A DNA stretch of 64,000 bases. Source: CAVVVS01 sp963751355 (GTDB taxonomy: Bacteria > Bacteroidota > Ignavibacteria > Ignavibacteriales > Ignavibacteriaceae). Shown here piece after piece: positions 34,915 through 44,458 of the stretch (position 1 is its first letter; each line of letters starts with the position of its first letter). The notes under the pieces were generated by a model. The model searched no databases. It worked only from the letters and a program-made list of their open reading frames with translations, and was not told where the DNA came from. A program made the translations under genes and the position numbers. The stretch is taken from positions 6,043 through 70,042 of the forward strand of contig CAVVVS010000005.1 of assembly GCA_963751355.1 (NCBI GenBank), given 5' to 3'.

Positions 34915-36252
34915 TTGTTTAATAAGATTTTAATAGCCAACAGGGGCGAAATTGCACTTAGGATAATACGGACCTGTAAAGAATTAGGAATTAAAACCGT
35001 TGCCGTATATTCCGAAGTTGATAGAGACTCACTTCATGTTACGTTTGCAGACGAAGCCGTTTGTATCGGCCCTTCCATCAGCAAAGACAGCTATTTAAAA
35101 ATCCCGGCGTTAATTTCGGCAGCCCAAATTACGGGAGCGGATGCAATACACCCCGGTTATGGTTTCCTGGCAGAAAATGCCGGCTTTTCGGAAATTTGTT
35201 CCGAATCGGATATTAAATTTATCGGACCTTCACCCGAAATGATTTCCGCTATGGGAGATAAATCCTTTGCTAAAGATACGATGAAAAAAAACGGTGTTCC
35301 CGTAGTGCCCGGTAGTGACGGAGTAGTAAATGATTCAGAACTTGGTAAAGAAATTGCCGAAAGCATCGGTTTCCCAGTTATTATAAAAGCTTCTGCAGGC
35401 GGCGGCGGAAAAGGAATGCGTATTGTTTGGGGAAAAAATGATTTTGATAAAGCTTTTCAAACCGCCAAGAACGAAGCTGAGTCTGCATTCGGTAATGCCG
35501 AAGTTTATATAGAAAAATTTATCGAAAACCCCCGGCATGTTGAAATTCAAGTTATGGGCGATATGCATGGGAATGTTCGTCACTATGGCGAAAGAGATTG
35601 TTCGGTTCAAAGACGTCATCAGAAGTTGATTGAAGAATCACCCTCCCCGGCAATCGATCAAATGTTGAGGGAGAAGATGGGAGAGACCGCAATTCTCGGT
35701 GCAAAATCAGTTAATTATGAAGGCGCCGGCACAATCGAATTTCTGCTTGATAAACATAAAAATTTCTACTTTATGGAAATGAATACAAGAATTCAAGTAG
35801 AGCACCCCGTAACCGAATGGGTTTACGGTGTTGATCTTGTTCGTCAGCAAATTTTGGTTGCTGCCGGAGAGAAAATCGAGAAATCTACAAAAAAACCGAT
35901 CGGTCACAGTATTGAATTCAGGATAAATGCGGAAGACCCCGAACATGGGTTTAGGCCTTCCCCGGGGAAAATTCATTCATGTCATTTCCCGGGCGGATTC
36001 GGAGTTCGAATTGATTCGCACATTTATGCCTCCTACTCCATTCCTCCTTTTTATGATTCTCTTATTGCAAAGTTAATTGTATGGGGGGAAGACAGACAAC
36101 ATGCAATAGAGCGCGGAAAAAGAGCACTTGAAGAATTTGTTATCGAAGGAATTAAAACCACAATTCCATTCCACCGGCAGGTTTTGGAGGATGAAAGATT
36201 TGTCAGCGGAAATTTTGACACTGGTTTCCTTGAAAAATTCGAATTTAAATAA
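34915..36252 (+). CDS. accC: Biotin carboxylase subunit of acetyl-CoA carboxylase
   Basis: 445-residue ATP-grasp enzyme carboxylating biotin on AccB with bicarbonate and ATP. It shows the N-terminal FNKILIANRGEIALRIIRTCKE, GYGFLAENA, the glycine-rich ASAGGGGKGMR loop, catalytic EMNTRIQVEHPVTE and the C-terminal YDSLIAKLIVWG. The start is TTG with AGATTGAGGA just upstream; the protein starts exactly as in the family. Full length, in operon with accB. The carboxyltransferase genes accA/accD are not in the window. Confidence 0.98.
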   Translation: MFNKILIANRGEIALRIIRTCKELGIKTVAVYSEVDRDSLHVTFADEAVCIGPSISKDSYLKIPALISAAQITGADAIHPGYGFLAENAGFSEICSESDIKFIGPSPEMISAMGDKSFAKDTMKKNGVPVVPGSDGVVNDSELGKEIAESIGFPVIIKASAGGGGKGMRIVWGKNDFDKAFQTAKNEAESAFGNAEVYIEKFIENPRHVEIQVMGDMHGNVRHYGERDCSVQRRHQKLIEESPSPAIDQMLREKMGETAILGAKSVNYEGAGTIEFLLDKHKNFYFMEMNTRIQVEHPVTEWVYGVDLVRQQILVAAGEKIEKSTKKPIGHSIEFRINAEDPEHGFRPSPGKIHSCHFPGGFGVRIDSHIYASYSIPPFYDSLIAKLIVWGEDRQHAIERGKRALEEFVIEGIKTTIPFHRQVLEDERFVSGNFDTGFLEKFEFK

Positions 36253-36495
36253 TCTTTATTATTAGTCCTTTTTCATTAAAATTTACAAGAGGTTGTACAA
36301 AAATTAATCTTTTTCCGGGAAATTATTTACAGACTAATCATTTACTATGGATTTTATATTTAAAATTATTTCCTGGTCAACCCTGGACAAGATAGGAATT
36401 ACAAAAAAGCAAAACCGTAACGTTTTGCCCGACTATTATTAAATAATGGCACTTTAAAGTTCTTTATTAGATCAAAACTAAACATTGAGGTAAAA

Positions 36496-36876
36496 ATGGA
36501 CTTCCCTGAAAAATTAAAATATACAAAGGATCACGAATGGATTTTAATTGATGGAAAAACAGGCATTATCGGTATTACGGAATATGCACAGGGTGAATTA
36601 GGCGACGTTGTTTTTGTTGATATTGATCCTAACCTGAGTGAAATAACAAAAGGAGAAACATTCGGAACTATTGAAGCAGTTAAAACAGTTAGCGATCTCT
36701 ATGCACCCTGCAGTGGAAAAGTGTTGGAAATAAATAAAGAATTAACTGATTCACCTGAACTGATAAATACCGATTCTTACGATAAAGGTTGGATGATAAA
36801 GATTGATATAAACAATGCGGAAGATTTAAACGATTTGTTGGATAGCACGACTTATAAAGAATTAATAGGACAATAA
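36496..36876 (+). CDS. gcvH: Glycine cleavage system H protein
   Basis: 126-residue lipoyl carrier that moves the aminomethyl group between GcvP and GcvT. The central GTIEAVKTVSDLYAPCSGKV has the lipoylated Lys63, and the start YTKDHEWILIDGKTGIIGITEYAQGELGDVVFVD is characteristic. None of the other gcv genes is nearby, so it is transcribed alone between accC and guaA. A terminator follows at 36.99 kb. Confidence 0.97.
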   Translation: MDFPEKLKYTKDHEWILIDGKTGIIGITEYAQGELGDVVFVDIDPNLSEITKGETFGTIEAVKTVSDLYAPCSGKVLEINKELTDSPELINTDSYDKGWMIKIDINNAEDLNDLLDSTTYKELIGQ

Positions 36877-36989
36877 CCCAATTATTTTGGAAAATTCTTC
36901 TATCCTTTATCCCGGTATGAGAATACTATTATATAAAGTTGTATTCGCACTGTTATTCCATCGGATATTATTAACCATTTAGAGGCAAG

Positions 36990-37024
36990 AAAACAAAATC
37001 CTTTTAAACAGGATTTTGTTTTTA
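36990..37024 (+). terminator. Intrinsic terminator between gcvH and guaA
   Basis: Arms AAACAAAATCCT (36991-37002) and AGGATTTTGTTT (37010-37021) with a 7-base loop and a following T-run. Confidence 0.85.
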
Positions 37025-37063
37025 TTTTAAAAAACTTATAGGAAAGAAAGTAACTTAAAAGAA

Positions 37064-38605
37064 ATGAAAAATAGAGAAAACATTTTAATCATAGATTTTG
37101 GTTCGCAATATACGCAGCTAATTACCAGGAGGATCAGAGAAGCTAATGTTTATTCCGAAATACATCACAACAGTATTACGCTAGACGAAGTAAAAAAAAT
37201 GAATCCATCGGGAATTATTCTTTCGGGAGGACCGCTCAGTGTATACGATGAAGGAGCGCCTTTAATTGATGAGCGAATATTAAAATTAGGGATCCCCGTA
37301 CTTGGAATTTGCTACGGGCTTCAATTGATTAGTAAAGCGTTCAAAGGGAAAGTGAAACCTGCCGAAGACAGAGAATACGGCAAGGTTGTTTTAAGAGTTA
37401 GCGATGATTCGGTTTTATTCGACAATGTAACCCCCAACTCTATCGCATGGATGAGTCACGGCGATTATATTACTAAATTACCGGTAGGATTTAAAACTCT
37501 TGCCGAGTCGGAACACTCACCTATTTGTGCTATTTCCAATGAATCACAAAAAATTTACGGTGTGCAATTCCATCCTGAAGTAGTGCATACCGAAGAAGGT
37601 TCAAAAATAATTCACAATTTTGTGTTTCATATCTGCAAATGCAAAAGAGATTGGACTCCGGTAAATTTAATCGAAGAAAAAATTGAACAGATTAAACACA
37701 TAGCCAAAAACTCCAAGGCAATATGTGCACTTAGCGGCGGTGTAGATTCAACGGTTGCAGCAGTCCTCGTTAAAAAAGCTTTGGGCGATAATTTAATTTC
37801 CATTCATATCGATACCGGGTTGATGCGAAAAGATGAAAGTCTAAAAGTAGGTAAAATGTTCGAAGAGAAATTAAATTTAAATCATATTCATGTTGATGCT
37901 TCTAAAAAATTTCTTGGCAGGTTAAGAGGTGTTACCGATCCTGAACAAAAAAGAAAGATTATCGGGAATACTTTTATCGAAGTATTTGAAGAGGAAGCAA
38001 AAAAATTCGACGATGCTAAGTTTTTAGTTCAGGGAACATTATATCCGGATGTCATCGAATCAGTTCAGGTAAAGGGATCCTCTGCTACAATAAAATCACA
38101 TCACAATGTAGGCGGTTTGCCGGAAAAGATGGATTTTCAATTGATTGAACCTTTCAGAGAATTGTTTAAAGATGAAGTAAGACGGGTGGGGCGTGAACTT
38201 ATGATACCGGAGGAATTTATTGAAAGGCATCCATTTCCCGGACCTGGACTGGCAGTGAGAATAATTGGTGAAATTACTAAACAGAAACTTGACATTCTAA
38301 GAGAAGCTGACGATATTTTTATTAATGAGATTAAAAAAGCAATATTGTACGATAAAATTTGGCAGGCGTTTACGGTATTGCTCCCCGTGCAGTCTGTGGG
38401 AGTTATGGGTGATGCAAGAACATACGAAAATGTTTTAGCATTACGAGCCGTAACTTCGGTCGATGGAATGACTGCCGACTGGTACAAATTCGATCATGAT
38501 TTTCTTGCTGACGTTTCGAATAAAATCATAAATAAAATTAAAGGTATAAATAGAGTGGTTTACGATATCAGTTCGAAACCGCCTTCCACAATTGAATGGG
38601 AATAA
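37064..38605 (+). CDS. guaA: GMP synthase (glutamine-hydrolysing)
   Basis: 513-residue bifunctional enzyme converting XMP to GMP. The amidotransferase domain (~1-190) has the nucleophile Cys83 in GICYGLQ and the FHPEV His/Glu pair. The ATP pyrophosphatase domain has LSGGVDSTVAA near residue 225, and the C-terminal dimerisation domain includes VGVMGDARTYENVLALRAVTSVDGMTADW. Standard length. The next gene's ATG follows the stop codon directly, suggesting transcription coupled with the TPR gene. Confidence 0.98.
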   Translation: MKNRENILIIDFGSQYTQLITRRIREANVYSEIHHNSITLDEVKKMNPSGIILSGGPLSVYDEGAPLIDERILKLGIPVLGICYGLQLISKAFKGKVKPAEDREYGKVVLRVSDDSVLFDNVTPNSIAWMSHGDYITKLPVGFKTLAESEHSPICAISNESQKIYGVQFHPEVVHTEEGSKIIHNFVFHICKCKRDWTPVNLIEEKIEQIKHIAKNSKAICALSGGVDSTVAAVLVKKALGDNLISIHIDTGLMRKDESLKVGKMFEEKLNLNHIHVDASKKFLGRLRGVTDPEQKRKIIGNTFIEVFEEEAKKFDDAKFLVQGTLYPDVIESVQVKGSSATIKSHHNVGGLPEKMDFQLIEPFRELFKDEVRRVGRELMIPEEFIERHPFPGPGLAVRIIGEITKQKLDILREADDIFINEIKKAILYDKIWQAFTVLLPVQSVGVMGDARTYENVLALRAVTSVDGMTADWYKFDHDFLADVSNKIINKIKGINRVVYDISSKPPSTIEWE

Positions 38606-39514
38606 ATGGAACCTAACTATCAAATTGAACATAAAATGAAAATTGCCCATGATTTTGAAAGTGAAGGAAAACTTCTTCACGCCGGACAAATCTATACTTC
38701 AATTATAAATGACAATCCCGATTTTGCGGATGTTCATTTGAACTTAGCCAATCTCTTTGAAAAAATGCGAAATATTGCACCGGGTATAGAATTGCTGAAA
38801 AATTTTCTTGCCCGGTATCCTGAAGATAATGATATTAGAATATTTTTAGGTCAGTATCTTTTACGAAACTCTAAATGGGATGAAGCAATAGATATCCTTT
38901 CATATATCTTACCGGAGGAAGAACCGGTGGTTTCATTTTTTGTGGGTTATTCGTATTTCATGCTTGAAGAATATGAAGCGTCGAAGCTTAATTTTCTGAA
39001 TTTCTTAGCATATCAGGAGCGTTCGGAACTTTTAAACGAAGCATATATTTATTTGGCAAAGATTGAGTTGAAACTGGGAAGTCTTGAAAATGTTTTGAAG
39101 TATGCAAAGAAAGCCGAGATGTTATATTCAAATTACTGGGAGCTGAACTTAATTTATGCCGAAACTTATTACAAAATGGATATGATTGAGCATGCAGTTG
39201 CGCAAGTTGAGAAAGCAATAAAATTAAATCCGAAAGAGTCGGCAACCAGAGAATTGGCCGGAAAAATCTATCTGAAAGCAGGGGACTATACAAAAGCGGA
39301 AAAAGAATTTATCAAGTATATAGATTCCATTGATGATGTATCCTCCGATATATATACTAAACTGGCTGAAGCCTGCCTCAAATCCGAAAAAACAAAAGAA
39401 GCAATAGCCTATTATGATATTGCCATAAAAATAGATCCTCTGAATGACCGGGCTGTAGAAGGTAAAAAAAACGCTTCATCCCTCCTAAAAAATAATGTGG
39501 TTAATGATGCCTAA
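38606..39514 (+). CDS. Tetratricopeptide-repeat protein
   Basis: 302 residues, no signal peptide, composed of about seven TPR units from start to end, e.g. AGQIYTSIINDNPDFADVHLNLANLFE, HAVAQVEKAIKLNPKESATRELAGKIYLKAGDYTKAEKEF and AIAYYDIAIKIDPLNDRAVEG. TPRs form helical scaffolds for protein binding. It begins immediately after guaA and its end overlaps the next gene, an LpoA-like lipoprotein-type protein with TPRs of its own. Partner unknown. Confidence 0.85.
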   Translation: MEPNYQIEHKMKIAHDFESEGKLLHAGQIYTSIINDNPDFADVHLNLANLFEKMRNIAPGIELLKNFLARYPEDNDIRIFLGQYLLRNSKWDEAIDILSYILPEEEPVVSFFVGYSYFMLEEYEASKLNFLNFLAYQERSELLNEAYIYLAKIELKLGSLENVLKYAKKAEMLYSNYWELNLIYAETYYKMDMIEHAVAQVEKAIKLNPKESATRELAGKIYLKAGDYTKAEKEFIKYIDSIDDVSSDIYTKLAEACLKSEKTKEAIAYYDIAIKIDPLNDRAVEGKKNASSLLKNNVVNDA

Positions 39515-41258
39515 AATAAAATTGTTGATAATAATTATTTTAATTACTTTTTATACCGGTTCGTATGCACAAGAAGCTGAAAATCAGAATAACGGCAAAA
39601 TGGAATTCCAGCTTGCGCTTAATCTTTATGAATCAGGGCAGTATCAGGACGCATTACAATTATTGGATAAAATAATAAATCGTGAGAACCTTACTTCCAG
39701 AACCACAGTTGCAACTCTATTTAAAGCTGAATCTTTGCTTCAATTAAAAAAATATGATGAAGCGAAGAAAATATTGGATGATTTTATTCATGAATTTCCC
39801 GGAAGCAGGTACATAAATGAAGCTAGAGTTGTATTGACTAAAATAAATCTTGAGCAGAATAATTATCTGGATGCATTTAGAGAATTATTAACCATTATTG
39901 TAAAATCCGATTCAAGCAATTATATTAAAGAAGCCAAAGCCGGCAGTGAAAAAATCGCTTTAAATTATTTAACGTTGAATCAAATAAAAAGTATCAGCGA
40001 TACAACCCGCAGCCAAAATTTAAAGGCTTATTTACTCCTGTTAAGCGGAAAAATGTATTTGAGCAATGGTAATTACGACAGCGCTAAAATAGCTTTTGAT
40101 AATACAACAAAATTATATCCTGGTACCGATGAAGCACTTGAAGCCGGCAAACTATTACAGATTAAATCGGACAAAACAGATTCTACTTTTACCGAAACTC
40201 CGCTCATTGGTGTTATGCTGCCTATAAGTAAAATTGACAGCGGAGATGTATCCGATGCAAGTTCCGAAATTCTTGCGGGAATAAAATTTGCGATTTCAAA
40301 TTATAATCAAACTCATGATTCAAAAATTGGTTTACTTATTCGCAATACGGAAAGAAAGAGAGAACAGATTGAGAAGATTAAAGATGAGATTATTAACATT
40401 CCAAGGGTGAAAGTAATAGTTGGTCCAATTTACAGCGATGAAGTGCGTGAAACACTGGACGCATTTAAAGATACCGATATTCCGATTATTTCCCCTACTG
40501 CAACCGAGAACGGATTGACAGATAAGTATCCGAATTTTTTCCAGGCTAATCCATCATTTGCAATCCGGGGAAAAGTGATGGCTCAATATATCTATTATGT
40601 TGAGAATAAAAGAAAAATGGCTGTGTTGAATGCAATAGACGGGTATTCTCCGCTACTCGCAAACGCTTTCGTTGAAGAATTCAAGGAACTGGGAGGAGAG
40701 ATACTTACAGAGCAAAGTTACAGAAGTAACAGTTTCGAATTGAGCGATCAAGTTTCCCAGATAGCCGCGGATTCATTGGTATTAGACGGAGTTTATCTGC
40801 CCTTAGCGGATAAAAGAGATGTACCTGCAATTCTTTCTCAATTTGTGCAGCATAATTTGAATGTACCGATTTACGGAAATCAAGACTGGTTTTTAGCAAA
40901 AGGCTACGAAACATCGCCTGAATTGAGTGATAAATTAACTTTTACATCGGACTTTTATATAGATTTTAATAATAATGAATATAAAAAGTTTAGTGAGAAT
41001 TTTTTAAATATCACCAATATCGATGCGAACAGAAATGTTCTGTACGGATATGATATGGCTGAGTATTTATTAGATATTGTTCATAATTTTAATAGCAGCA
41101 GAGATATCATTAAAAAAGAATTGGAATCAGGTAAGATATTCAGAGGCTTTCATAACAATATCTTTTTCGATCAAAACAGGGTAAATAAATTTTTAAACAT
41201 TGTACGTTATAGAGACGGAAAATTTGAACTTGTCGATAAATTTAAAGCCAGTAAATGA
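39504..41258 (+). CDS. LpoA-like protein: TPR region plus periplasmic binding domain
   Basis: About 584 residues. Signal peptide ending YTGSYAQ; residues ~30-220 contain TPRs (YESGQYQDALQLLDKII..., KKYDEAKKILDDFIHEFPGSRY); residues ~235-580 are a type I periplasmic ligand-binding domain (IGVMLPISKIDSGDVSDASSEILAGIKFAI, VKVIVGPIYSDEV, DIPIISPTATENGL). This layout equals LpoA-type penicillin-binding-protein activators and branched-chain amino-acid receptors. The ATG at 39504 or 39507 is preferred over 39495, which would place MWL before the signal. Overlaps the TPR gene. Cell-wall role is inferred. Confidence 0.82.
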   Translation: MMPKIKLLIIIILITFYTGSYAQEAENQNNGKMEFQLALNLYESGQYQDALQLLDKIINRENLTSRTTVATLFKAESLLQLKKYDEAKKILDDFIHEFPGSRYINEARVVLTKINLEQNNYLDAFRELLTIIVKSDSSNYIKEAKAGSEKIALNYLTLNQIKSISDTTRSQNLKAYLLLLSGKMYLSNGNYDSAKIAFDNTTKLYPGTDEALEAGKLLQIKSDKTDSTFTETPLIGVMLPISKIDSGDVSDASSEILAGIKFAISNYNQTHDSKIGLLIRNTERKREQIEKIKDEIINIPRVKVIVGPIYSDEVRETLDAFKDTDIPIISPTATENGLTDKYPNFFQANPSFAIRGKVMAQYIYYVENKRKMAVLNAIDGYSPLLANAFVEEFKELGGEILTEQSYRSNSFELSDQVSQIAADSLVLDGVYLPLADKRDVPAILSQFVQHNLNVPIYGNQDWFLAKGYETSPELSDKLTFTSDFYIDFNNNEYKKFSENFLNITNIDANRNVLYGYDMAEYLLDIVHNFNSSRDIIKKELESGKIFRGFHNNIFFDQNRVNKFLNIVRYRDGKFELVDKFKASK

Positions 41259-41269
41259 ATTAAAAAAAA

Positions 41270-41962
41270 TTGAGGGATAAAATTTCAACAGTTAAAGATT
41301 TACCTCTAGATGATAGACCAAGAGAAAAATTAACAATACGCGGAGCACAAAGTTTAACTGATGCTGAGTTGCTGGCGATCTTATTACGGACAGGAACTAA
41401 AGGAAAGTCCGTGATCAGCATAGCCCAGGATCTGATAAGTAAGCATACCAACCTTGCTGTGTTAGCATCAAAATCACTTTCATCTTTAACCGAAAATCCA
41501 GGCATTGGCAAGGACAAAGCCGCAACTCTTTTGGCTGCATTCGAATTGAGCAGAAGAATTCTATTCCAATCCAAATGGTTTTCCGATAAAAAAATCACAT
41601 CTCCGGGAGAAATCGGAGAAATTTTTATTCCGCTACTAAGAGATGAAATGAAAGAGAAATTTTTGATAATTTGTTTGAATTCAGCCAATAAAATCATAAA
41701 ATATGAAGTTATTTCCGTCGGGAACTTAAATTCCAGTGTGATTCATCCCAGAGAAATTTTTAAGGTAGCTATTGAAAATAACTCAGCAAGTGTTATATTA
41801 GTACATAATCATCCGAGCGGTAATCCAGAACCAAGTAATGAGGACATAGCAATTACTCGGAAACTTGTAGATGCGGGTAAAATTATTGATATTCCTGTCT
41901 ACGATCATATCATAACTGCGGGGGAAACTTTCACAAGTTTTGTGGAGAGAAGATTAATTTAA
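41270..41962 (+). CDS. radC: RadC family protein (JAMM/MPN+ domain)
   Basis: 230-residue protein. N-terminal helix-hairpin-helix-like region with DRPREKLTIRGAQSLTDAELLAILLRTGTKGKS; C-terminal JAMM-type metalloprotease fold with HPREIFKVAIENNSASVILVHNHPSGNPEPSNED giving the H-x-H-x(n)-D zinc site. Despite its name a repair role is not established. Start is TTG, since an in-frame stop lies three codons upstream; no strong ribosome site. Standalone on a short operon with the LpoA-like gene 11 bp upstream. Confidence 0.93.
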   Translation: MRDKISTVKDLPLDDRPREKLTIRGAQSLTDAELLAILLRTGTKGKSVISIAQDLISKHTNLAVLASKSLSSLTENPGIGKDKAATLLAAFELSRRILFQSKWFSDKKITSPGEIGEIFIPLLRDEMKEKFLIICLNSANKIIKYEVISVGNLNSSVIHPREIFKVAIENNSASVILVHNHPSGNPEPSNEDIAITRKLVDAGKIIDIPVYDHIITAGETFTSFVERRLI

Positions 41963-42156
41963 TCTTGTATTCCAAAACATAGATGATATTCAATAAAACG
42001 TATCACTTGAAATTAATAATCTAAATTATTATATATTGTAACATACTAAAAAGGTTCTTTGTATAACTTATTATTTATGAAAATCTTATCATTATGTGTT
42101 TCTTTTCGAAAATAATCAATATGAGCTACCTACAAATAAATCATTGGAGGTCCTAA

Positions 42157-42432
42157 ATGAAAGTAACAACAGTCCTAAGAAATGCTGCCATAGTCGCTAC
42201 TTTTGGTATAACTGTAGCATTCATGAGCGGTTGCGGAGGCGTTAGTGATGCTGAAATGGCACAATTAAACAGTCTTCGAGGCGAAGTAACTTCACTTCAG
42301 AAACAAGCAGATTCTTTGAAAGATCAAAGATCAAGCCTGACAAAACAAATCTCAGAAAAGGAAGCAAAGCTTCAAGAATGCAACAAACAAAAAGAAGAGA
42401 CCAAAGCTAACTTAGAAAAAATTGGTCAATAA
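42157..42432 (+). CDS. Small coiled-coil lipoprotein
   Basis: 91 residues. Signal with lipobox MSGC (Cys26), then a single long coiled coil (VSDAEMAQLNSLRGEVTSLQKQADSLKDQRSSL...). The build resembles Lpp-like envelope lipoproteins. GGAGG lies 8 bp before the start. The next gene, a LysM protein, begins 37 bp downstream with its own GGAGG, so they probably form a wall-associated pair. Function inferred from form only. Confidence 0.75.
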   Translation: MKVTTVLRNAAIVATFGITVAFMSGCGGVSDAEMAQLNSLRGEVTSLQKQADSLKDQRSSLTKQISEKEAKLQECNKQKEETKANLEKIGQ

Positions 42433-42469
42433 TTTGAAAGTTTAAAAAATTGAATTTGGAGGAAATATT

Positions 42470-43156
42470 ATGAAATTAAGTAGAAATCTAATCGGTGTTT
42501 TCTCTCTTTTGCTTTTCTTTTCTGTTGCAGTGTTTGCTCAAGAGAAAGAGATGACAAAAGATGAATGGCAGGCAGAAATACAACGCTTGACAACTCAGAA
42601 AGAAAGTCTCAGTAAAGAAATAAGTTCATTGCAGACCGATGTGAACAATTTGAAGAATAAAGAAAACGGCATGCAGAGCTATGATGACTGTATGAAAGAG
42701 CTTTATCAATTAGTCGGTGCAACAGAAGCCGATGTTGATAATTTCAGACAAGCTGTTGCCGAATTAGATGGTAAAATTAATAGGAAAGAAGGACCGAAAG
42801 CAGACCGGCAAAAAGATCTGGATGCTTTAAAGTCCAATAAGATAAGTGCTCTTCCCGAATTCTTCGACAAGGTTCATAATCAAATGCAATCAGCAATGGA
42901 CGCATGGGTTGAAGCCCCGAAAGAAGTTAATTATACTGTTGTTAAAGGCGATTGTCTCTGGTTTATTGCTAGGAGACCAACATTTTACGGCAATGGTTTT
43001 GCATGGCCTTTAATATATAAGGCAAATCGAGATAAAATAAAAAATCCAAACTTGATTTTCCCGAAGCAAGTATTTACTATTCCTCACTTAACTGACGAAC
43101 AAAAAGCTAAATACGATAAAATTAAGAAAAATTATAAGCCTGCTCCTGCTAATTAA
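42470..43156 (+). CDS. Coiled-coil protein with C-terminal LysM domain
   Basis: 228 residues. Signal peptide ending AVFAQ, a coiled coil (~25-145), and a C-terminal LysM domain (~155-205: NYTVVKGDCLWFIARRPTFYGNGFAWPLIYKANRDKIKNPNLIFPKQVFTIP). LysM binds N-acetylglucosamine-type glycans such as peptidoglycan, so this is likely a periplasmic wall-binding protein. It follows a coiled-coil lipoprotein with which it may pair through its coil. Terminator follows at 43.2 kb. Confidence 0.88.
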   Translation: MKLSRNLIGVFSLLLFFSVAVFAQEKEMTKDEWQAEIQRLTTQKESLSKEISSLQTDVNNLKNKENGMQSYDDCMKELYQLVGATEADVDNFRQAVAELDGKINRKEGPKADRQKDLDALKSNKISALPEFFDKVHNQMQSAMDAWVEAPKEVNYTVVKGDCLWFIARRPTFYGNGFAWPLIYKANRDKIKNPNLIFPKQVFTIPHLTDEQKAKYDKIKKNYKPAPAN

Positions 43157-43194
43157 TGTGGCTGTAAATTTTTGGATGTTAGATTATATAGTAT

Positions 43195-43238
43195 TGAAAA
43201 AGCTCTTGTCATTTTTTATGATAAGGGCTTTTTTTATT
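43195..43238 (+). terminator. Intrinsic terminator after the LysM gene
   Basis: AAAAGCTCTTGTCAT pairs with ATGATAAGGGCTTTT (two G-T or mismatch positions), followed by Ts. It separates the LysM gene from phoH. Confidence 0.8.
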
Positions 43239-43251
43239 TAAATGGAGATAT

Positions 43252-44223
43252 ATGACCGCTGTTGAAAAACGAATGACTTTGGAAAACGTTGATATGCTCT
43301 CCCTCCTGGGAATGAATGATATTAATATTAAAACTATTGAAGACAGGTTTAATGCCATAGTTACTGTCCGGGGTGATTACATCGTACTAAAAGGAGTGCA
43401 GCAGGAAGTTCAAACAATTGAAAAAGTAATTAAAGAAATGGTTTATGTTTTGAACATGAATGGTTCGCTTAAGTCTTCCGATGTTGAAACAATACTGGAT
43501 CTCTCGATCCAGGGAAAAGAGGTTATAAATGATAAAGAACTTGAAGCTATTGTATTGTACACAAAAAATGACGTAATTAAAGCAAAAACTCCCGGACAAT
43601 TAAATTATATTCAAGCTGCTCAAAAAAATGATATTTGTTTTGCTATCGGTCCGGCTGGTACAGGGAAAACTTATCTTGCAGTAGCGTCGGCAGTTTCTGC
43701 TTTAAATCGTGGGATTGTTAATAAAATAATTCTTGCACGCCCTGCTGTTGAAGCAGGTGAAAGTTTGGGATTTCTTCCGGGAGATTTTCGCGAAAAGATT
43801 GACCCTTATTTACGCCCTCTGTACGATTCTCTCGATGATATGATGCCTTCCGATAAATTGAAAAGTTATATTGAAAAAAGAATTATTGAAATTGTACCGC
43901 TCGCATATATGCGTGGGAGAACTCTTAATAATGCATACGTGATTTTAGACGAAGCACAAAATGCAACGGATATGCAAATGAAAATGTTTCTTACCCGTCT
44001 CGGAGCTAATTCTAAGTCCATAATTACCGGCGACATAACCCAAATTGATCTTCCGCCTAAAACCATTAGCGGGCTTGTTCAGGCAAAAGAAATATTGAAA
44101 AATATTAAAGGGGTGGGATTTGTGTACTTTGATAAATCCGATGTTGTTCGTCATAAGTTAGTAAAGGATATTATCAATGCATATGAAAAATTCAATAACA
44201 TTGACGAATCAAAAAATAGCTGA
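43252..44223 (+). CDS. phoH: PhoH family ATPase
   Basis: 323-residue P-loop ATPase of the PhoH family. N-terminal region resembles a KH-like RNA-binding unit (~20-75), then the ATPase domain with Walker A GPAGTGKT (133-140), RPAVEAGESLGFLPGDFREKIDPYLRPLYD and the DEAQN Walker B. The family is linked to RNA metabolism and often sits beside ybeY; here ybeY is not adjacent. Starts 14 bp after the terminator. Exact target unknown. Confidence 0.93.
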   Translation: MTAVEKRMTLENVDMLSLLGMNDINIKTIEDRFNAIVTVRGDYIVLKGVQQEVQTIEKVIKEMVYVLNMNGSLKSSDVETILDLSIQGKEVINDKELEAIVLYTKNDVIKAKTPGQLNYIQAAQKNDICFAIGPAGTGKTYLAVASAVSALNRGIVNKIILARPAVEAGESLGFLPGDFREKIDPYLRPLYDSLDDMMPSDKLKSYIEKRIIEIVPLAYMRGRTLNNAYVILDEAQNATDMQMKMFLTRLGANSKSIITGDITQIDLPPKTISGLVQAKEILKNIKGVGFVYFDKSDVVRHKLVKDIINAYEKFNNIDESKNS

Positions 44224-44458
44224 TTTTATTTTCGAAATTTGTGAGGTTATTCCGCCGAGACTAAAATTTCTTCTTAAATACAAGAAACTAATTCCCGGTA
44301 GCTTTTTCATAACAGTTAAAAAATAGCCCGATTATAATTTACCGCAATTACTCTGAATTTTTTTAATCAATATAGGATTTAATACTATTACACGTGATTA
44401 TTAGGGAATCAATCTTTGAAAATTTAGTGGTCCGCGTTATTTGAACCTATCTAATTTT

